Shown here piece by piece: positions 9,162-22,599 of a stretch of DNA of 64,000 bases (positions are counted from its first letter, which is position 1; each line of letters starts with the position of its first letter). Location: assembly GCF_013466605.1 (NCBI RefSeq), contig NZ_CP059162.1, positions 5,084,001 to 5,148,000 on the forward strand, written 5' to 3'. The position numbers and the translations under genes were made by a program. Below the pieces are notes generated by a model. The model was not told where the DNA came from and searched no databases. It worked only from the letters and a program-made list of their open reading frames with translations. The DNA comes from Pseudomonas chlororaphis subsp. aurantiaca. Its GTDB lineage: Bacteria; Pseudomonadota; Gammaproteobacteria; Pseudomonadales; Pseudomonadaceae.

Positions 9162-10514
9162 CTAGCTCGTTTCAAATAACGCCATGGCCTCGACATGTGC
9201 CGTCTGAGGAAACATATCGAGGATCCCGGCACGTTTTAACCGGTAGCCCTGCCTGACCAGTTCGACGGTGTCACGCGCCAGAGTGGCAGGGTTGCATGAC
9301 ACATAAACCAGGCGCTTGGCGCCCAGGCTCGCCAGCTTGCGTACCACCTCGAAAGCCCCGTCCCGAGGTGGGTCCAAGAGTACCGCAGAAAAGCCTTCGC
9401 GGGCCCACTCGGCGTCGTTCAGGGGCTGCGATAAATCGGCCTGAAAAAACCGGGTGTTATGCAAATTGTTGCTAGCGGCATTCTCCGCGGCACGCGCGAC
9501 CATGGTCGCCACCCCTTCGACCGCCACCACTTCACGAACGTTCTGCGCCAGCGGCAAGGCAAAGTTGCCCAGGCCGCAAAACAGGTCCAGCACACGCTCA
9601 TCGGCCTGCGGCGCCAGCCACTCCAGGGCCTGGGCCACCATCGCCTCGTTGACCCCGGCATTGACCTGGACAAAATCCCCCGGCCGATAAGCCAACTGCA
9701 GATTCCACGGCTCCAGGCGATAGCCCAGGACCTGGTCCGAGTCCATCGGTTGCGGCTCGCCTTCGCCATGCAGCCACAGCTGGGCCTCATGGAACGCGCA
9801 GAATGCCTGGAGAATCTCCCGGTCGGCCGCGGACAACGGCGCCATATGGCGCAGCAGCACGGCAATCGCCGAACCGCTGAACAACTCCACATGCCCCAGT
9901 GCCTGCGGTTTGCTCAGGCGCTGCAGCATGGCCGGCAAGCGGCTCATGATCGGTTGCAAGGGCTGTACCAGTACCGGGCATTCGTCGATGGCGACTATGT
10001 CCTGGCTGCCGGCGGCGCGAAAACCCACTTCGAGCTTTTTCGCCTTGGCGTCCCAGCGCACCGCGACCCGCGCCCGGCGTCGGTAGCCGAACTCCGGACC
10101 GCTCAAAGGTGGCGCCCACACCTCTGGCTCGACACCGGCAACCCGCGACAACTGCTCGGCGAGCATGCGCTGTTTCAGGGCAAGCTGTTCGTCATGGGGC
10201 AGATGCTGCACGCTGCAGCCGCCACAACGGCCGGCATGGGCGCAAGGCGCTGGCCGGCGCAGATCGCTGGCGCTGAATACCCGCTCGGTACGGGCTTCCA
10301 CCACTTTGCCGTGGGCGCCCAGTACTCGCGCCTCGACCTCTTCGCCCGCCAGTGCACCGACGACGAACCAGGTACGCCCCTCAAGGAACGCAATGCCGCG
10401 GCCATCATTGGCCAGGCGCTCGATGGTCAGGCGCTGTTTTTTTCCAACGGGGATCTGCGCCGCCCGGCTCCCGCCCGAAGGTTGGAAGCGCAGGCCTCTG
10501 ACTGGCTTAGCCAT
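9162..10514 (-). CDS. rlmD: 23S rRNA (uracil-1939-C5)-methyltransferase
   Basis: SAM-dependent methyltransferase that makes m5U1939 in 23S rRNA. It has 450 residues. It begins with a TRAM domain ([20 protein letters not shown]), followed by the Fe-S cluster cysteines ([14 protein letters not shown], with a further Cys in IDECPVL), the SAM motif [16 protein letters not shown] and the catalytic segment [12 protein letters not shown]. Its ATG overlaps the cysM stop by one base, so the two are translationally coupled. Order cysM-rlmD-relA-mazG matches PAO1. Confidence 0.95.
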   Translation of the reverse strand: MAKPVRGLRFQPSGGSRAAQIPVGKKQRLTIERLANDGRGIAFLEGRTWFVVGALAGEEVEARVLGAHGKVVEARTERVFSASDLRRPAPCAHAGRCGGCSVQHLPHDEQLALKQRMLAEQLSRVAGVEPEVWAPPLSGPEFGYRRRARVAVRWDAKAKKLEVGFRAAGSQDIVAIDECPVLVQPLQPIMSRLPAMLQRLSKPQALGHVELFSGSAIAVLLRHMAPLSAADREILQAFCAFHEAQLWLHGEGEPQPMDSDQVLGYRLEPWNLQLAYRPGDFVQVNAGVNEAMVAQALEWLAPQADERVLDLFCGLGNFALPLAQNVREVVAVEGVATMVARAAENAASNNLHNTRFFQADLSQPLNDAEWAREGFSAVLLDPPRDGAFEVVRKLASLGAKRLVYVSCNPATLARDTVELVRQGYRLKRAGILDMFPQTAHVEAMALFETS

Positions 10515-11416
10515 CAGTTGGGCGCATCGAAGATGCCGGTCGACAGGTAACGGTCGCCACGGTCACAGATGATCGCGACAATCACCGCGTTTTCGACTTC
10601 GCGGGACAGGCGCAACATCGCCGCCACCGCACCGCCCGAGGACACGCCGCAGAAGATGCCTTCTTCGCGGGCCAGGCGCCGGGTCACCTCTTCGGCTTCG
10701 CTCTGCGTCATGTCGACGATGCGGTCGACGCGAGTGGCCTGGTAGATCTTCGGTAGGTATTCCTGCGGCCAGCGGCGAATGCCGGGAATGGCCGAGCCTT
10801 CCATCGGTTGCAGGCCGATGATCTGCACGTTCGGGTTCTGTTCCTTCAGATAACGCGAGGTGCCCATGATGGTGCCGGTGGTGCCCATGGAACTGACGAA
10901 ATGGGTGATGGTGCCCTCGGTCTGCCGCCAGATTTCCGGGCCGGTGCCGGTGTAGTGCGCTTCCGGGTTATCCAGGTTGGCGAACTGGTCGAGCACCTTG
11001 CCGCGACCTTCGGCCTGCATCTTCTCGGCCAGGTCGCGCGCGCCCTCCATGCCCTCTTCCTGACTGACCAGGATCAGCTCGGCGCCATAGGCGGTCATCG
11101 CCGCCTTGCGCTCGGCACTGGAGTTGTCGGGCATGATCAGGATCATCCTGTAGCCCTTGATCGCCGCAGCCATCGCCAGGGCAATCCCGGTGTTGCCCGA
11201 AGTCGCCTCGATCAGCGTATCGCCGGGGTGAATCTGCCCACGCAGCTCGGCGCGAGTGATCATCGACAGCGCCGGGCGGTCCTTGACCGAACCCGCCGGG
11301 TTATTGCCCTCGAGCTTGAGCAGCAGGGTGTTGCTGGTGACGCCGGGCAGGCGCTGCAAACGGACCAGCGGGGTGTTGCCGACGCAATCGGCGATGGTGG
11401 GGTACTGCAAGGTCAT
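10514..11416 (-). CDS. cysM: Cysteine synthase B (O-acetylserine sulfhydrylase B)
   Basis: PLP enzyme that forms cysteine from O-acetylserine and sulfide or thiosulfate. The 300 residues begin [20 protein letters not shown]. The PLP lysine is in [13 protein letters not shown], the phosphate-binding loop is [20 protein letters not shown], and the C-terminal [19 protein letters not shown] is conserved. The open frame extends upstream to 11482 but MTLQYP is the conserved start. In PAO1 the siderophore receptor gene pirA lies between cysM and pirS; here it is absent. Confidence 0.95.
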   Translation of the reverse strand: MTLQYPTIADCVGNTPLVRLQRLPGVTSNTLLLKLEGNNPAGSVKDRPALSMITRAELRGQIHPGDTLIEATSGNTGIALAMAAAIKGYRMILIMPDNSSAERKAAMTAYGAELILVSQEEGMEGARDLAEKMQAEGRGKVLDQFANLDNPEAHYTGTGPEIWRQTEGTITHFVSSMGTTGTIMGTSRYLKEQNPNVQIIGLQPMEGSAIPGIRRWPQEYLPKIYQATRVDRIVDMTQSEAEEVTRRLAREEGIFCGVSSGGAVAAMLRLSREVENAVIVAIICDRGDRYLSTGIFDAPN

Positions 11417-11496
11417 GGCGTATTCGCAATCCGGACTGCGGGGGCGACTATCATACCGGCAAACGTTCGCAGGCCATATCACGCAAAGTGAGGGTC

Positions 11497-12909
11497 TTAT
11501 GGCTTAACGATATAAGGCAGCGAATCAGCCTCGCTCGAAGGCGTTTGCACCCTAACGGCAGCCCGCAGACGCATTTTCAGGCGCAGGCCACGCCCGGCAT
11601 TTTCCGCCCACAACTGGCCGCCCTGACGCTGCACGGCGTTGCGCGCGATACTCAGCCCCAGGCCAAAACCGCCATTGCCCGGACGCGAGCCGTCGAGGCG
11701 GGTAAAGGGATTGAAGATCCGCTGCAGATCGGCGTCGGCCACGCCAGGCCCCTCATCCTCCAGCCACAGCAGCCAATGCTCGCCCTGGCGCTGGCCGTCC
11801 AGCAGCACACGACCGCCCGCGGGCGAATGGCGAATGGCATTGCGCAGGATGTTCTCCAGAGCCTGGGCCAGGGTATTGAGGTTGCCCCGGACCCAGCACG
11901 AGGCGTCCAGCGCGCAGTGCAGTTGCGCGCTGGACCAGGCGCTTTCGAAGCAGGCGTTTTCCGTGAGCATTTCCCACAGGGCCTGGATCTGGATGTCTTC
12001 CTCGGCCAGCGGCGCCCGCTCGGTGTCGAGCCAGGCCAGCTGCAAGGTGTCGTCCACCAGCCGCTGCATGCCATCGACTTCCCGTGCCAACCGCTCGCGC
12101 AGCGCCGACAGGCTCTGCTCGCCGTCGCAAGCCACTCGCAGTCGACTCAAGGGCGTGCGCAATTCATGGGAAAGATCGCGCAGCAATTGCTGCTGCAAGG
12201 CCACCGTGCCCTGCAGGCGCTCGGACATCTGGTCGAACGCCCGGCCCAGTTCGCCCAGCTCGTCCTGGCGACTGGTGGTCTGGCTCGACAGCCGCGCACT
12301 CAGTTGATCGGCGCGCCAGGCGTTGGCCTGTTCGCGCAGCTGGTTCAGCGGCACCACCAGCAGTCGATACAGCCCGACACACAGCAACAGGGTGAACAGG
12401 CCGGGAATCACCCCATTGGTCAGTACCCGCCAGAACACCCGGTAGCGCCCGGGCATGAAGCGCTGAGGCAGCTCGATCACCAGGCTGCCGGCGGACGGGT
12501 CGTTGGGAAACGGAATCTTCAGCCAGGGCAAACCACGGGCATGGCGGCTGACCGGCCAATCCAGGCCGCGCAGGAATGTCAGGTGCTGGCTCTCGGCTTC
12601 GCTCAGCGGATAGCTGCTCAGCGACTGCAGGTCGCGGCCGATGACCCCGACCCAATGCCGTTCGCGCCCCGCCATGCCCTGCAACCAGGCATCGACCCCG
12701 GCGCTCTGCCCCTGGTTCCAGGCCTGTTCGGCTTCGGCGGCGTAGCCGGTCAGCGTGCCGCGGGCCTCGTCGGAGAGGAACAGATTCTTCTGCTCCATGT
12801 AGCGGCCCCAGGACCAGCTCAGCCAGATCATCAGCAGGCAGAAGGCGACCAACAGAAAGGCCAGCTTCCAGAACAGCGAATGCCTGCCGGGTAGCTCAGG
12901 CCATTTCAT
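11497..12909 (-). CDS. Sensor histidine kinase, PirS-like by position
   Basis: A classical membrane kinase of 470 residues. A TM helix spans about residues 14-34, a periplasmic domain of about 130 residues follows, and a second TM (VIPGLFTLLLCVGLYRLLVVP) leads to HAMP, then the H-box LLRDLSHELRTPLSRLRVAC and the ATPase motifs NILRNAIRHS, DEGPGV and GFGLGLSIARNAV. The gene for its response regulator overlaps its start by 14 nt. Its position beside gacS and cysM matches PA0930 (pirS), which in P. aeruginosa controls the ferric enterobactin receptor pirA. No receptor gene is present here, so its target may be elsewhere. Confidence 0.85.
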   Translation of the reverse strand: MKWPELPGRHSLFWKLAFLLVAFCLLMIWLSWSWGRYMEQKNLFLSDEARGTLTGYAAEAEQAWNQGQSAGVDAWLQGMAGRERHWVGVIGRDLQSLSSYPLSEAESQHLTFLRGLDWPVSRHARGLPWLKIPFPNDPSAGSLVIELPQRFMPGRYRVFWRVLTNGVIPGLFTLLLCVGLYRLLVVPLNQLREQANAWRADQLSARLSSQTTSRQDELGELGRAFDQMSERLQGTVALQQQLLRDLSHELRTPLSRLRVACDGEQSLSALRERLAREVDGMQRLVDDTLQLAWLDTERAPLAEEDIQIQALWEMLTENACFESAWSSAQLHCALDASCWVRGNLNTLAQALENILRNAIRHSPAGGRVLLDGQRQGEHWLLWLEDEGPGVADADLQRIFNPFTRLDGSRPGNGGFGLGLSIARNAVQRQGGQLWAENAGRGLRLKMRLRAAVRVQTPSSEADSLPYIVKP

Positions 12910-13618
12910 CGACGGCGCTCAGCACATAGCCCTTGCCCCAGACCGTGCGCACTTGCCGCGCGACATAACCGACCGCCTTGAGTTTGCGGCGGATCTGGCT
13001 GATGTGCATGTCCAGGCTGCGATCATGGGGCGCGTAGCCGCGCTGCAGCACATGCTGATAAAGGAAGGGTTTGCTCAGGACCTCGTCGCCGTTGCGGTTG
13101 AGCGTCTCCAGCAGGCGGTACTCGCTGCGGGTCAGCCCGGCCCACTGTTGCCCGTAATGCACGTCGCACAGCTCGTCGTCGAAACGCAGCCCCTGGGCTT
13201 CCTGCCTGAGCGGCGCCAGGGCCGGCCGGCGGTCCAAAGCCACGCGCCGCAGGATGGCTTCGATCCGTACCCGCAGCTCGGCCATGCTGAAGGGCTTGGG
13301 CAGATAGTCGTCGGCCCCCAGGCGGAAACCGCTGATGCGATCGGCCTCGGCCCCCAGCGCCGACATCAGCAGCACCGGCGTGGAATGGCTCTGGCGAAAA
13401 TGCGTGAGCACCGTCAGGCCGTCCATCCCCGGCAGCAGGATGTCCATCAGCACCACATCGAAAGGCTGCTGGCAGGCCATCGTCAGCCCTTCCTGGCCGT
13501 TCTGGCACCAGGTGACATCAAACCCACAACGGCCCAATTGCTCGTGCACATAGGCACCGAGCACCAGGTCGTCTTCGATGCTCAGGATCCGGGGATGGCC
13601 GACAGATACGGGATTCAT
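12896..13618 (-). CDS. Response regulator, OmpR family, PirR-like by position
   Basis: A DNA-binding regulator of 240 residues. The receiver carries the acidic pair ED (RILSIEDDLVLGAY), the phosphoacceptor Asp in FDVVLMDILLPGMDG, the Thr/Ser position LLMSALG and Lys in YLPKPFS. A winged helix with QQWAGLTRSEYRLLETL...LDMHISQIRRKLKAVG follows. I chose the ATG at 13618 (MNPVSVGHPRIL); an open frame continues to 13684. It overlaps the kinase gene by 14 nt and is divergent from gacS. It corresponds to PA0929. Confidence 0.85.
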   Translation of the reverse strand: MNPVSVGHPRILSIEDDLVLGAYVHEQLGRCGFDVTWCQNGQEGLTMACQQPFDVVLMDILLPGMDGLTVLTHFRQSHSTPVLLMSALGAEADRISGFRLGADDYLPKPFSMAELRVRIEAILRRVALDRRPALAPLRQEAQGLRFDDELCDVHYGQQWAGLTRSEYRLLETLNRNGDEVLSKPFLYQHVLQRGYAPHDRSLDMHISQIRRKLKAVGYVARQVRTVWGKGYVLSAVDEMA

Positions 13619-13840
13619 TAGCTTCTGCAAGTAATTCTCAGTTGGGCGATTATTCAAGATTGTCCGCGGTCGGGCAACCGACACCGGTCGACAAAGCGTT
13701 CGCTACATCGGGGGAAGGCCAACCGGTTCGACGGTTAATTTTGCGAAGATTGCGGCAAAGCAAATGGCTACACTGCGCAGGTGGTGCGTACCGGATGTGC
13801 GCAGGGTTCATTCAACATGGCGTGTTAGCAGGAGAGTTGC

Positions 13841-16594
<2,754 letters not shown>

Positions 16595-16661
16595 CTCAGG
16601 GCAACGACCCGGTCGCCCCGAAGGTTCATGCTTGGGGGCAACCACCCACAAGGACGACACC

Positions 16662-17651
16662 ATGCGCACCATTCTCTTCAGCAGCCAGAACTATGACCGC
16701 GACAGCTTCCTCGGCGCCGAGCTGCCGCCGGGCCTCGAGCTACAGTTCCAGGCCGCGCGCCTGAGCCTGGACACCGCGGCCCTGGCGGAGCACCACGAAG
16801 TGGCCTGCGCCTTTATCAATGACGACCTGAGCGCCCCGGTGCTGGAACAGCTGGCCGCCGGCGGCACGCGCCTGATCGCGCTGCGCTCGGCCGGCTACAA
16901 CCATGTCGACCTGGCCGCGGCCAAGCGCCTGGGCCTGAGCGTGGTGCGGGTCCCGGCCTACTCGCCCCATGCCGTGGCCGAGCATGCCGTGGCCCTGATC
17001 CTCGCGCTGAACCGCCGCCTGCACCGCGCCTATAACCGCACCCGCGAAGGCGACTTCAGCCTGCACGGCCTGACCGGTTTCGACCTGGTGGGGAAAACCG
17101 TCGGCATCGTCGGCACCGGGCAGATCGGCGCCACCTTTGCCCGGATCATGGCCGGTTTCGGCTGTCAGTTGCTGGCCCACGATCCCTTCCCCAACCCAGA
17201 AGTCGAGGCCCTGGGCGCACGTTACCTGAGCCTGCCGGAGCTGCTGGCCCAGGCGCAGATCATCAGCCTGCACTGCCCGCTCACCGCCGACAGCAAACAC
17301 CTGATCAACCGCCAGAGCCTGGCCCGGATGCAATCGGGCGCGATGCTGATCAACACCGGCCGCGGCGGCCTGGTGGATACCCCAGCGCTGATCGAAGCCC
17401 TGAAGAACGGCCAACTGGGCTACCTGGGGCTGGATGTCTACGAAGAGGAAGCGCAGCTGTTCTTCGAGGACCGCTCCGACCTGCCGCTGCAGGATGACGT
17501 GCTGGCGCGGCTGCTGACCTTCCCCAACGTGATAGTCACCGCCCACCAGGCCTTCCTCACGCGCGAAGCCCTGGCGGCGATCGCCGACACCACCTTGCAC
17601 AACATCGCTGCCTGGGCCGCCGGCACGCCCTGCAACCGGGTGGAAGGCTGA
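16662..17651 (+). CDS. ldhA: D-lactate dehydrogenase (fermentative, NAD-dependent)
   Basis: Reduces pyruvate to D-lactate with NADH. The 329 residues form a 2-hydroxyacid dehydrogenase: Rossmann motif GKTVGIVGTGQIGATFARIM, the catalytic Arg in INTGRGGLVDTPALIEAL, Glu in the YEEEAQLFFED segment and the catalytic His in VTAHQAFLTREAL. I chose the ATG at 16662 (MRTILFSSQNYDRDSF). The upstream in-frame ATG at 16632 lacks conserved sequence. It follows gacS by 67 nt in the same orientation, as PA0928-PA0927 do. Confidence 0.93.
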   Translation: MRTILFSSQNYDRDSFLGAELPPGLELQFQAARLSLDTAALAEHHEVACAFINDDLSAPVLEQLAAGGTRLIALRSAGYNHVDLAAAKRLGLSVVRVPAYSPHAVAEHAVALILALNRRLHRAYNRTREGDFSLHGLTGFDLVGKTVGIVGTGQIGATFARIMAGFGCQLLAHDPFPNPEVEALGARYLSLPELLAQAQIISLHCPLTADSKHLINRQSLARMQSGAMLINTGRGGLVDTPALIEALKNGQLGYLGLDVYEEEAQLFFEDRSDLPLQDDVLARLLTFPNVIVTAHQAFLTREALAAIADTTLHNIAAWAAGTPCNRVEG

Positions 17652-17741
17652 GTCGACGGACCGGCGGTAAGCGAAGGTCATCTGCCTGCAACCTGAGATA
17701 TCAGGGTGCGTGCTAGCATACGCGCCAGATTTGGAGGACCC

Positions 17742-18179
17742 ATGGTCGAACACGATTTCCGCTACAGCCTGATGAACCCGCAACACACCCTGATCGAATG
17801 CCGCGCCCTGGTGCCCGGGCGTTATCAGGTCACCGGCAACGGTGGTTCCATCCGCAACGACGACGTGCTGATCGTCACCCTCAAGGGCAGCAAGGACCTG
17901 TCGATGCGCCTGACGGTGGAAACCGTGCGGCACCTGATCAACCCGGTCGGCCAGTGGGTCGCCGTGGCCCGTGGTCCGGTATTCGGCGAGCTGGCGATCC
18001 ATCAATGGCAGGTCAACTGCGACAGCTGCGCGGCCGAGCTGAGCTTCGAGTTCGCAGTGGATGCCAAGCTGGGCAGCAAGGCGCAAAAACCCGCGGCCAG
18101 CGCGCGGATCGCCGAGTTGGGCTGGATCAGCGAAGGGGAAAAACACCTCTGCCCGAAATGCCAGCGAGCCGCCCAATGA
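17742..18179 (+). CDS. Hypothetical protein with C-terminal Cys pairs (145 aa)
   Basis: A soluble protein of 145 residues with a beta-rich look (MVEHDFRYSLMNPQHTLIECRALVPG). Two Cys pairs, CDSC near residue 90 and CPKC near the end, could bind a metal ion like a zinc ribbon. A strong Shine-Dalgarno (GGAGGACC) supports the ATG at 17742. Its stop overlaps the start of the META-domain lipoprotein gene (ATGA), so the two form an operon. I do not recognise a function. Confidence 0.75.
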   Translation: MVEHDFRYSLMNPQHTLIECRALVPGRYQVTGNGGSIRNDDVLIVTLKGSKDLSMRLTVETVRHLINPVGQWVAVARGPVFGELAIHQWQVNCDSCAAELSFEFAVDAKLGSKAQKPAASARIAELGWISEGEKHLCPKCQRAAQ

Positions 18180-18580
18180 AACGCCTGGCGTTGACCGCCG
18201 CGTTCGGCGCCGGCCTGCTGGGTTGCGCGGCGGAGCCGGTGAAACTGCAGCAGGATCGCAGCTATATCCTGGAGTGGATCGGCGAGCGTCCGCTGATCGA
18301 TTACAGCCACCTGACCATCACGCTCGGTGAAGACGGTCGCGCCTACGGCAACGGTGGCTGCAACCATTGGTTCGCGCCCTACACCCTGGACGGCGACAAG
18401 CTCAGCTTCGGCAAGGTCGGCAGCACCCGCAAGATGTGCGCGCCTGCCCTGATGGAGCAGGAACGACGCTTCCTGCAGGCGTTGGAAACCGTCCAGCGCT
18501 GGGACATTTCTCCGATCGAACAAGTGCGCTTCTGGCCGGCCGAAGGCAAGCCGTTGCGCTGGTGGCTCGAGGAAGGTTGA
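18176..18580 (+). CDS. META domain-containing lipoprotein
   Basis: A 134-residue protein starting MKRLALTAAFGAGLLGCAAE, a lipoprotein signal peptide with lipobox LLGC. The mature part contains the META-domain signature YGNGGCNHWFAPYTLDGDKLSFGKVGSTRKMC...LEQERRFLQALE, as in HslJ, a heat-inducible lipoprotein linked to novobiocin resistance in E. coli. The role here is unknown. The start overlaps the previous stop codon, and a REP element follows. Confidence 0.85.
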   Translation: MKRLALTAAFGAGLLGCAAEPVKLQQDRSYILEWIGERPLIDYSHLTITLGEDGRAYGNGGCNHWFAPYTLDGDKLSFGKVGSTRKMCAPALMEQERRFLQALETVQRWDISPIEQVRFWPAEGKPLRWWLEEG

Positions 18581-18589
18581 CCGTTCCCC

Positions 18590-18687
18590 TGTAGCTGCCG
18601 CAGGCTGCGATCGGCCTGAAGGCTGGTGCGATCTCAAGATCGCTGAAGGTCCTGCGGACCTTATCGCAGCCTGCGGCAGCGGCTACA
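18590..18687. repeat. REP/BIME-type element
   Basis: An imperfect inverted repeat of about 25 nt per arm (18590-18614 and 18663-18687) of the GTAGCTGCCGCAGGCTGCGA type. It encloses two smaller hairpins (GCGATCTCAAGATCGC and a GGTCC...GGACC stem). This family is highly repeated in Pseudomonas intergenic regions. It separates convergent genes. Confidence 0.8.
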
Positions 18688-18689
18688 GA

Positions 18690-19154
18690 TCAATGCCCGC
18701 GCAGGGCTTCCAGCTTCGCCATCACACCCGCCGCAGTCTGCTCGCCCATCAGTTGCTCACGCACCTTGCCCTGGTCATCGATGATGTAGGTCACCGGCAG
18801 CCCTTCGCTGCGTGGCAAATCGAAAATCTCCGCCGGGTTCTGCGCCAGCACGGTGAACTTGATGCCCAGTTTTTCGCTGGCGCTTTTCAGTTCTTCACCC
18901 TGGACGTTATCGAAATTGACCCCCAGCACACTCACCGGCTGGCCCTTGAGCCCTTCGGCCAATGCATTGAGCTCGGGAATCTCGGTGCGGCACGGCCCAC
19001 ACCATTCGGCCCAGTAATTGAGCACCAGCCACTGCTTGTCCACGCGCTCGGCGGCGACTTTCTGGCCATATTGATCGACCCCGTAATCGTTACCGCAGCC
19101 GCTCAGCAACAAGGTGCCGATGATCGCCAATGCCGCTGCCAGTTGCCTTGCCAT
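18690..19154 (-). CDS. TlpA-like thioredoxin-fold lipoprotein
   Basis: Thiol-disulfide oxidoreductase of the TlpA/ResA type, 154 residues. The start at 19154 (MARQLAAALAIIGTLLLSGC) gives a lipoprotein signal peptide with lipobox LLSGC; the upstream frame to 19220 does not. The active site is WAEWCGPCRTEIPEL (CGPC) and the cis-Pro is in EGLPVTYIID. It probably acts in the periplasm as an anchored reductase. The partner is not evident from the neighbourhood. Confidence 0.9.
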   Translation of the reverse strand: MARQLAAALAIIGTLLLSGCGNDYGVDQYGQKVAAERVDKQWLVLNYWAEWCGPCRTEIPELNALAEGLKGQPVSVLGVNFDNVQGEELKSASEKLGIKFTVLAQNPAEIFDLPRSEGLPVTYIIDDQGKVREQLMGEQTAAGVMAKLEALRGH

Positions 19155-19283
19155 GCCTTGATCCTTGTATTGAAAAAAACCAGTCAAACCCGCTTTCTCG
19201 TGCGACCCATCGCCTCGCAAGGTTCAGGACTGCCCGTCGCACAGGTAGAATAGCCGCCACCTTACGCAAGATGCGACCCGCCC

Positions 19284-20657
<1,374 letters not shown>

Positions 20658-20665
20658 CGGTACGC

Positions 20666-20733
20666 CATCGCGGGCAAGCCTCGCTCCTACAGAAGCATTC
20701 CGTTTCCTGTAGGAGCGAGGCTTGCCCGCGATG
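20666..20733. repeat. REP element, paired inverted repeat
   Basis: A perfect 26-bp inverted repeat (20666-20691 against 20708-20733) containing GCGGGCAAGCCTCGCTCC, the commonest REP type of the P. fluorescens group, with a 16-nt loop. It lies between convergent genes and could also help end transcription. Confidence 0.88.
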
Positions 20734-20747
20734 AAGTCAACTTCGAA

Positions 20748-21419
20748 TCAGTGGTTGACCGTATACGCCAGCATCATCGAGATCTGGCACAGCGGCCGGC
20801 CACTTTCGGCGTGCCACTGGTTGAAGGCGCCCTGCACGGTGACCAGGTCCTTGAGGCTGCTGGGCACCTTGTCGATGATCTGCTGCGCATTCAGCGCCGC
20901 CACCACGTCATAGGTCGGTACAAAAGTGTCCTTGCCGACCATCCGCAGAAAGCGCGGGGCCGACAGGCCGCCCAACTGGTGACCGTGCTTGGCCAGGTAC
21001 TTCCACAGGCCGACGATGTCGGTCGCCGGCCAGTCGGCGATCAAGGCGCCGAAACTGCCCTTCTCTTTCTCCACATCGAGCACCATCTGCGCATTGCGCG
21101 GCACGCTCTTGAGCTTGCCCAGGTGGCGAATGATCCGCGTGTCCTGCATCAGCCGCTCGAGATGCTCGGCGCCCATCAGCACCACTTTCTCCGGGTCGAA
21201 ACCGAAGAACACTTCTTCGAAGGCCGGCCACTTGGCGTCCACCAGGCTGTGCTTCAAGCCGGCGCGAAACACCCGCAGGGCCAGGGTCGAGAGATAACGG
21301 TCATCGCTGATCTTGCGCAATTGCGCCGGGGTTTTCGGCACCGGCAGATGGGCTTCCAGCTCGGCCGCAGAACCGAAGCGGTTCAGACAGTATTCGTGCA
21401 GCCACTTGTAATCGCGCAT
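20748..21419 (-). CDS. DNA-3-methyladenine glycosylase I family protein
   Basis: A 223-residue HhH-fold protein. The helical sequence (MRDYKWLHEYCLNRFG...LSTLALRVFRAGLKHSLVDAKWPAFEEVFFGFDP) resembles the Tag family that removes 3-methyladenine from DNA. It is longer than and divergent from E. coli Tag (187 aa), and the Tag zinc ligands are not obvious, so activity on 3-methyladenine is inferred. It lies downstream of ttcA in the same orientation, with a hairpin between. Confidence 0.75.
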   Translation of the reverse strand: MRDYKWLHEYCLNRFGSAAELEAHLPVPKTPAQLRKISDDRYLSTLALRVFRAGLKHSLVDAKWPAFEEVFFGFDPEKVVLMGAEHLERLMQDTRIIRHLGKLKSVPRNAQMVLDVEKEKGSFGALIADWPATDIVGLWKYLAKHGHQLGGLSAPRFLRMVGKDTFVPTYDVVAALNAQQIIDKVPSSLKDLVTVQGAFNQWHAESGRPLCQISMMLAYTVNH

Positions 21420-21444
21420 GCCCTCTCCTAATGACGATAAAGAA

Positions 21445-21466
21445 ACGGCGCTCAGAGGAGCGCCGT
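21445..21466 (-). terminator. Terminator downstream of ttcA
   Basis: A 9-bp stem (ACGGCGCTC at 21445-21453, loop AGAG, GAGCGCCGT at 21458-21466), followed on the minus strand by TTTCTTTAT. It separates ttcA from the glycosylase gene. Confidence 0.65.
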
Positions 21467-21495
21467 GATTCCACGATACAGAGCCGCGAAACGAC

Positions 21496-22320
21496 TCAGA
21501 GGTTCACCACATTGACGAAACGCGAGGCCGCGGTTTCGTCGATCTTCAGGCTGGTGAAGTCGAACAGGTTACGGTCCGCCAGCTGCGACGGCACCACGTT
21601 CTGCAGGCCGCGGAAAATACTTTCGGTACGGCCCGGGGTCTTGCGCTCCCATTCCTGGAGCATTTCCTTGACCACCTGGCGCTGCAGGTTTTCCTGGGAG
21701 CCGCAGAGGTTGCACGGGATGATCGGGAACTGCTTGAGGTCGGAATAGGCCTGGATGTCCTTTTCGCTGCAATAGGCCAGCGGGCGGATCACCACGTTGC
21801 GCCCGTCGTCGGCCCGCAGCTTGGGCGGCATGGCCTTGAGCGAGCCGTTGTAGAACATGTTGAGGAAGAAGGTCTCGACAATATCGTCGCGATGGTGACC
21901 CAGGGCCATCTTGGTCGCGCCGATCTCGTCGGCGAAGGTGTACAGGGTGCCACGACGCAGGCGCGAGCACAGCGAGCAGGTGGTCTTGCCTTCCGGGATC
22001 AGTTCCTTGACCACCGAGTAGGTGTCCTTCTCGACGATGTGGTACTCCACCCCCAGCGCCTCGAGGTAGGCCGGCAGTACGTGTTCGGGGAACCCGGGCT
22101 GCTTCTGGTCCATGTTCACGGCGACGATCTCGAACTTGATCGGTGCAACCTTCTGCAGGTGCATCAGCACGTCGAGCATGGTGTAGCTGTCCTTGCCGCC
22201 GGACAGGCAGACCATGACCTTGTCGCCATCTTCGATCATGTTGAAGTCGGCGACCGCTTCCCCGGCCTGGCGGCGCAGGCGTTTCTGCAGTTTGTTCTGG
22301 TTGACCGTAAGAGTGCCCAT
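21496..22320 (-). CDS. ttcA: tRNA 2-thiocytidine(32) synthetase
   Basis: Installs s2C at position 32 of some tRNAs, using ATP and an iron-sulfur cluster. It has 274 residues. The PP-loop [16 protein letters not shown] binds ATP, and two CxxC motifs ([10 protein letters not shown] and [12 protein letters not shown]) bind the cluster. The start [18 protein letters not shown] is the family's usual N-terminus. Confidence 0.96.
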   Translation of the reverse strand: MGTLTVNQNKLQKRLRRQAGEAVADFNMIEDGDKVMVCLSGGKDSYTMLDVLMHLQKVAPIKFEIVAVNMDQKQPGFPEHVLPAYLEALGVEYHIVEKDTYSVVKELIPEGKTTCSLCSRLRRGTLYTFADEIGATKMALGHHRDDIVETFFLNMFYNGSLKAMPPKLRADDGRNVVIRPLAYCSEKDIQAYSDLKQFPIIPCNLCGSQENLQRQVVKEMLQEWERKTPGRTESIFRGLQNVVPSQLADRNLFDFTSLKIDETAASRFVNVVNL

Positions 22321-22491
22321 GGCGCTTGAAATCCGCGGTGTGTGACGAAAAGCCGGTCATTTTACGCAAAAACCGCGCGCGGGCGAAGCGCCGGGCGCCA
22401 GCCGACCGATCAAATCACCGAATGCGATTACCAGCCGCGCCGACAGCGCGATTTGCTCTAACACCTACACCTTTTGCAAGTCAGCCCTCTC

Positions 22492-22513
22492 TATACTGCG
22501 ACATAAGGTCGCA
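22492..22513 (+). promoter_or_regulatory. Candidate promoter and inverted repeat before the Yip1 gene
   Basis: A -10-like TATACT (22492-22497) runs directly into TGCGAC-ATAAG-GTCGCA (22497-22513), a perfect 6-bp inverted repeat placed at the expected transcription start. It could be an operator or a 5'-end RNA hairpin. No convincing -35 is visible. Confidence 0.4.
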
Positions 22514-22599
22514 CACGTATTCAGACCTTTACTTACTTGGCCACTGGCCCGTAGGCGCTCCGTTGGGGGGCGATGGCAATAACAAAGGAGTGACTGACT

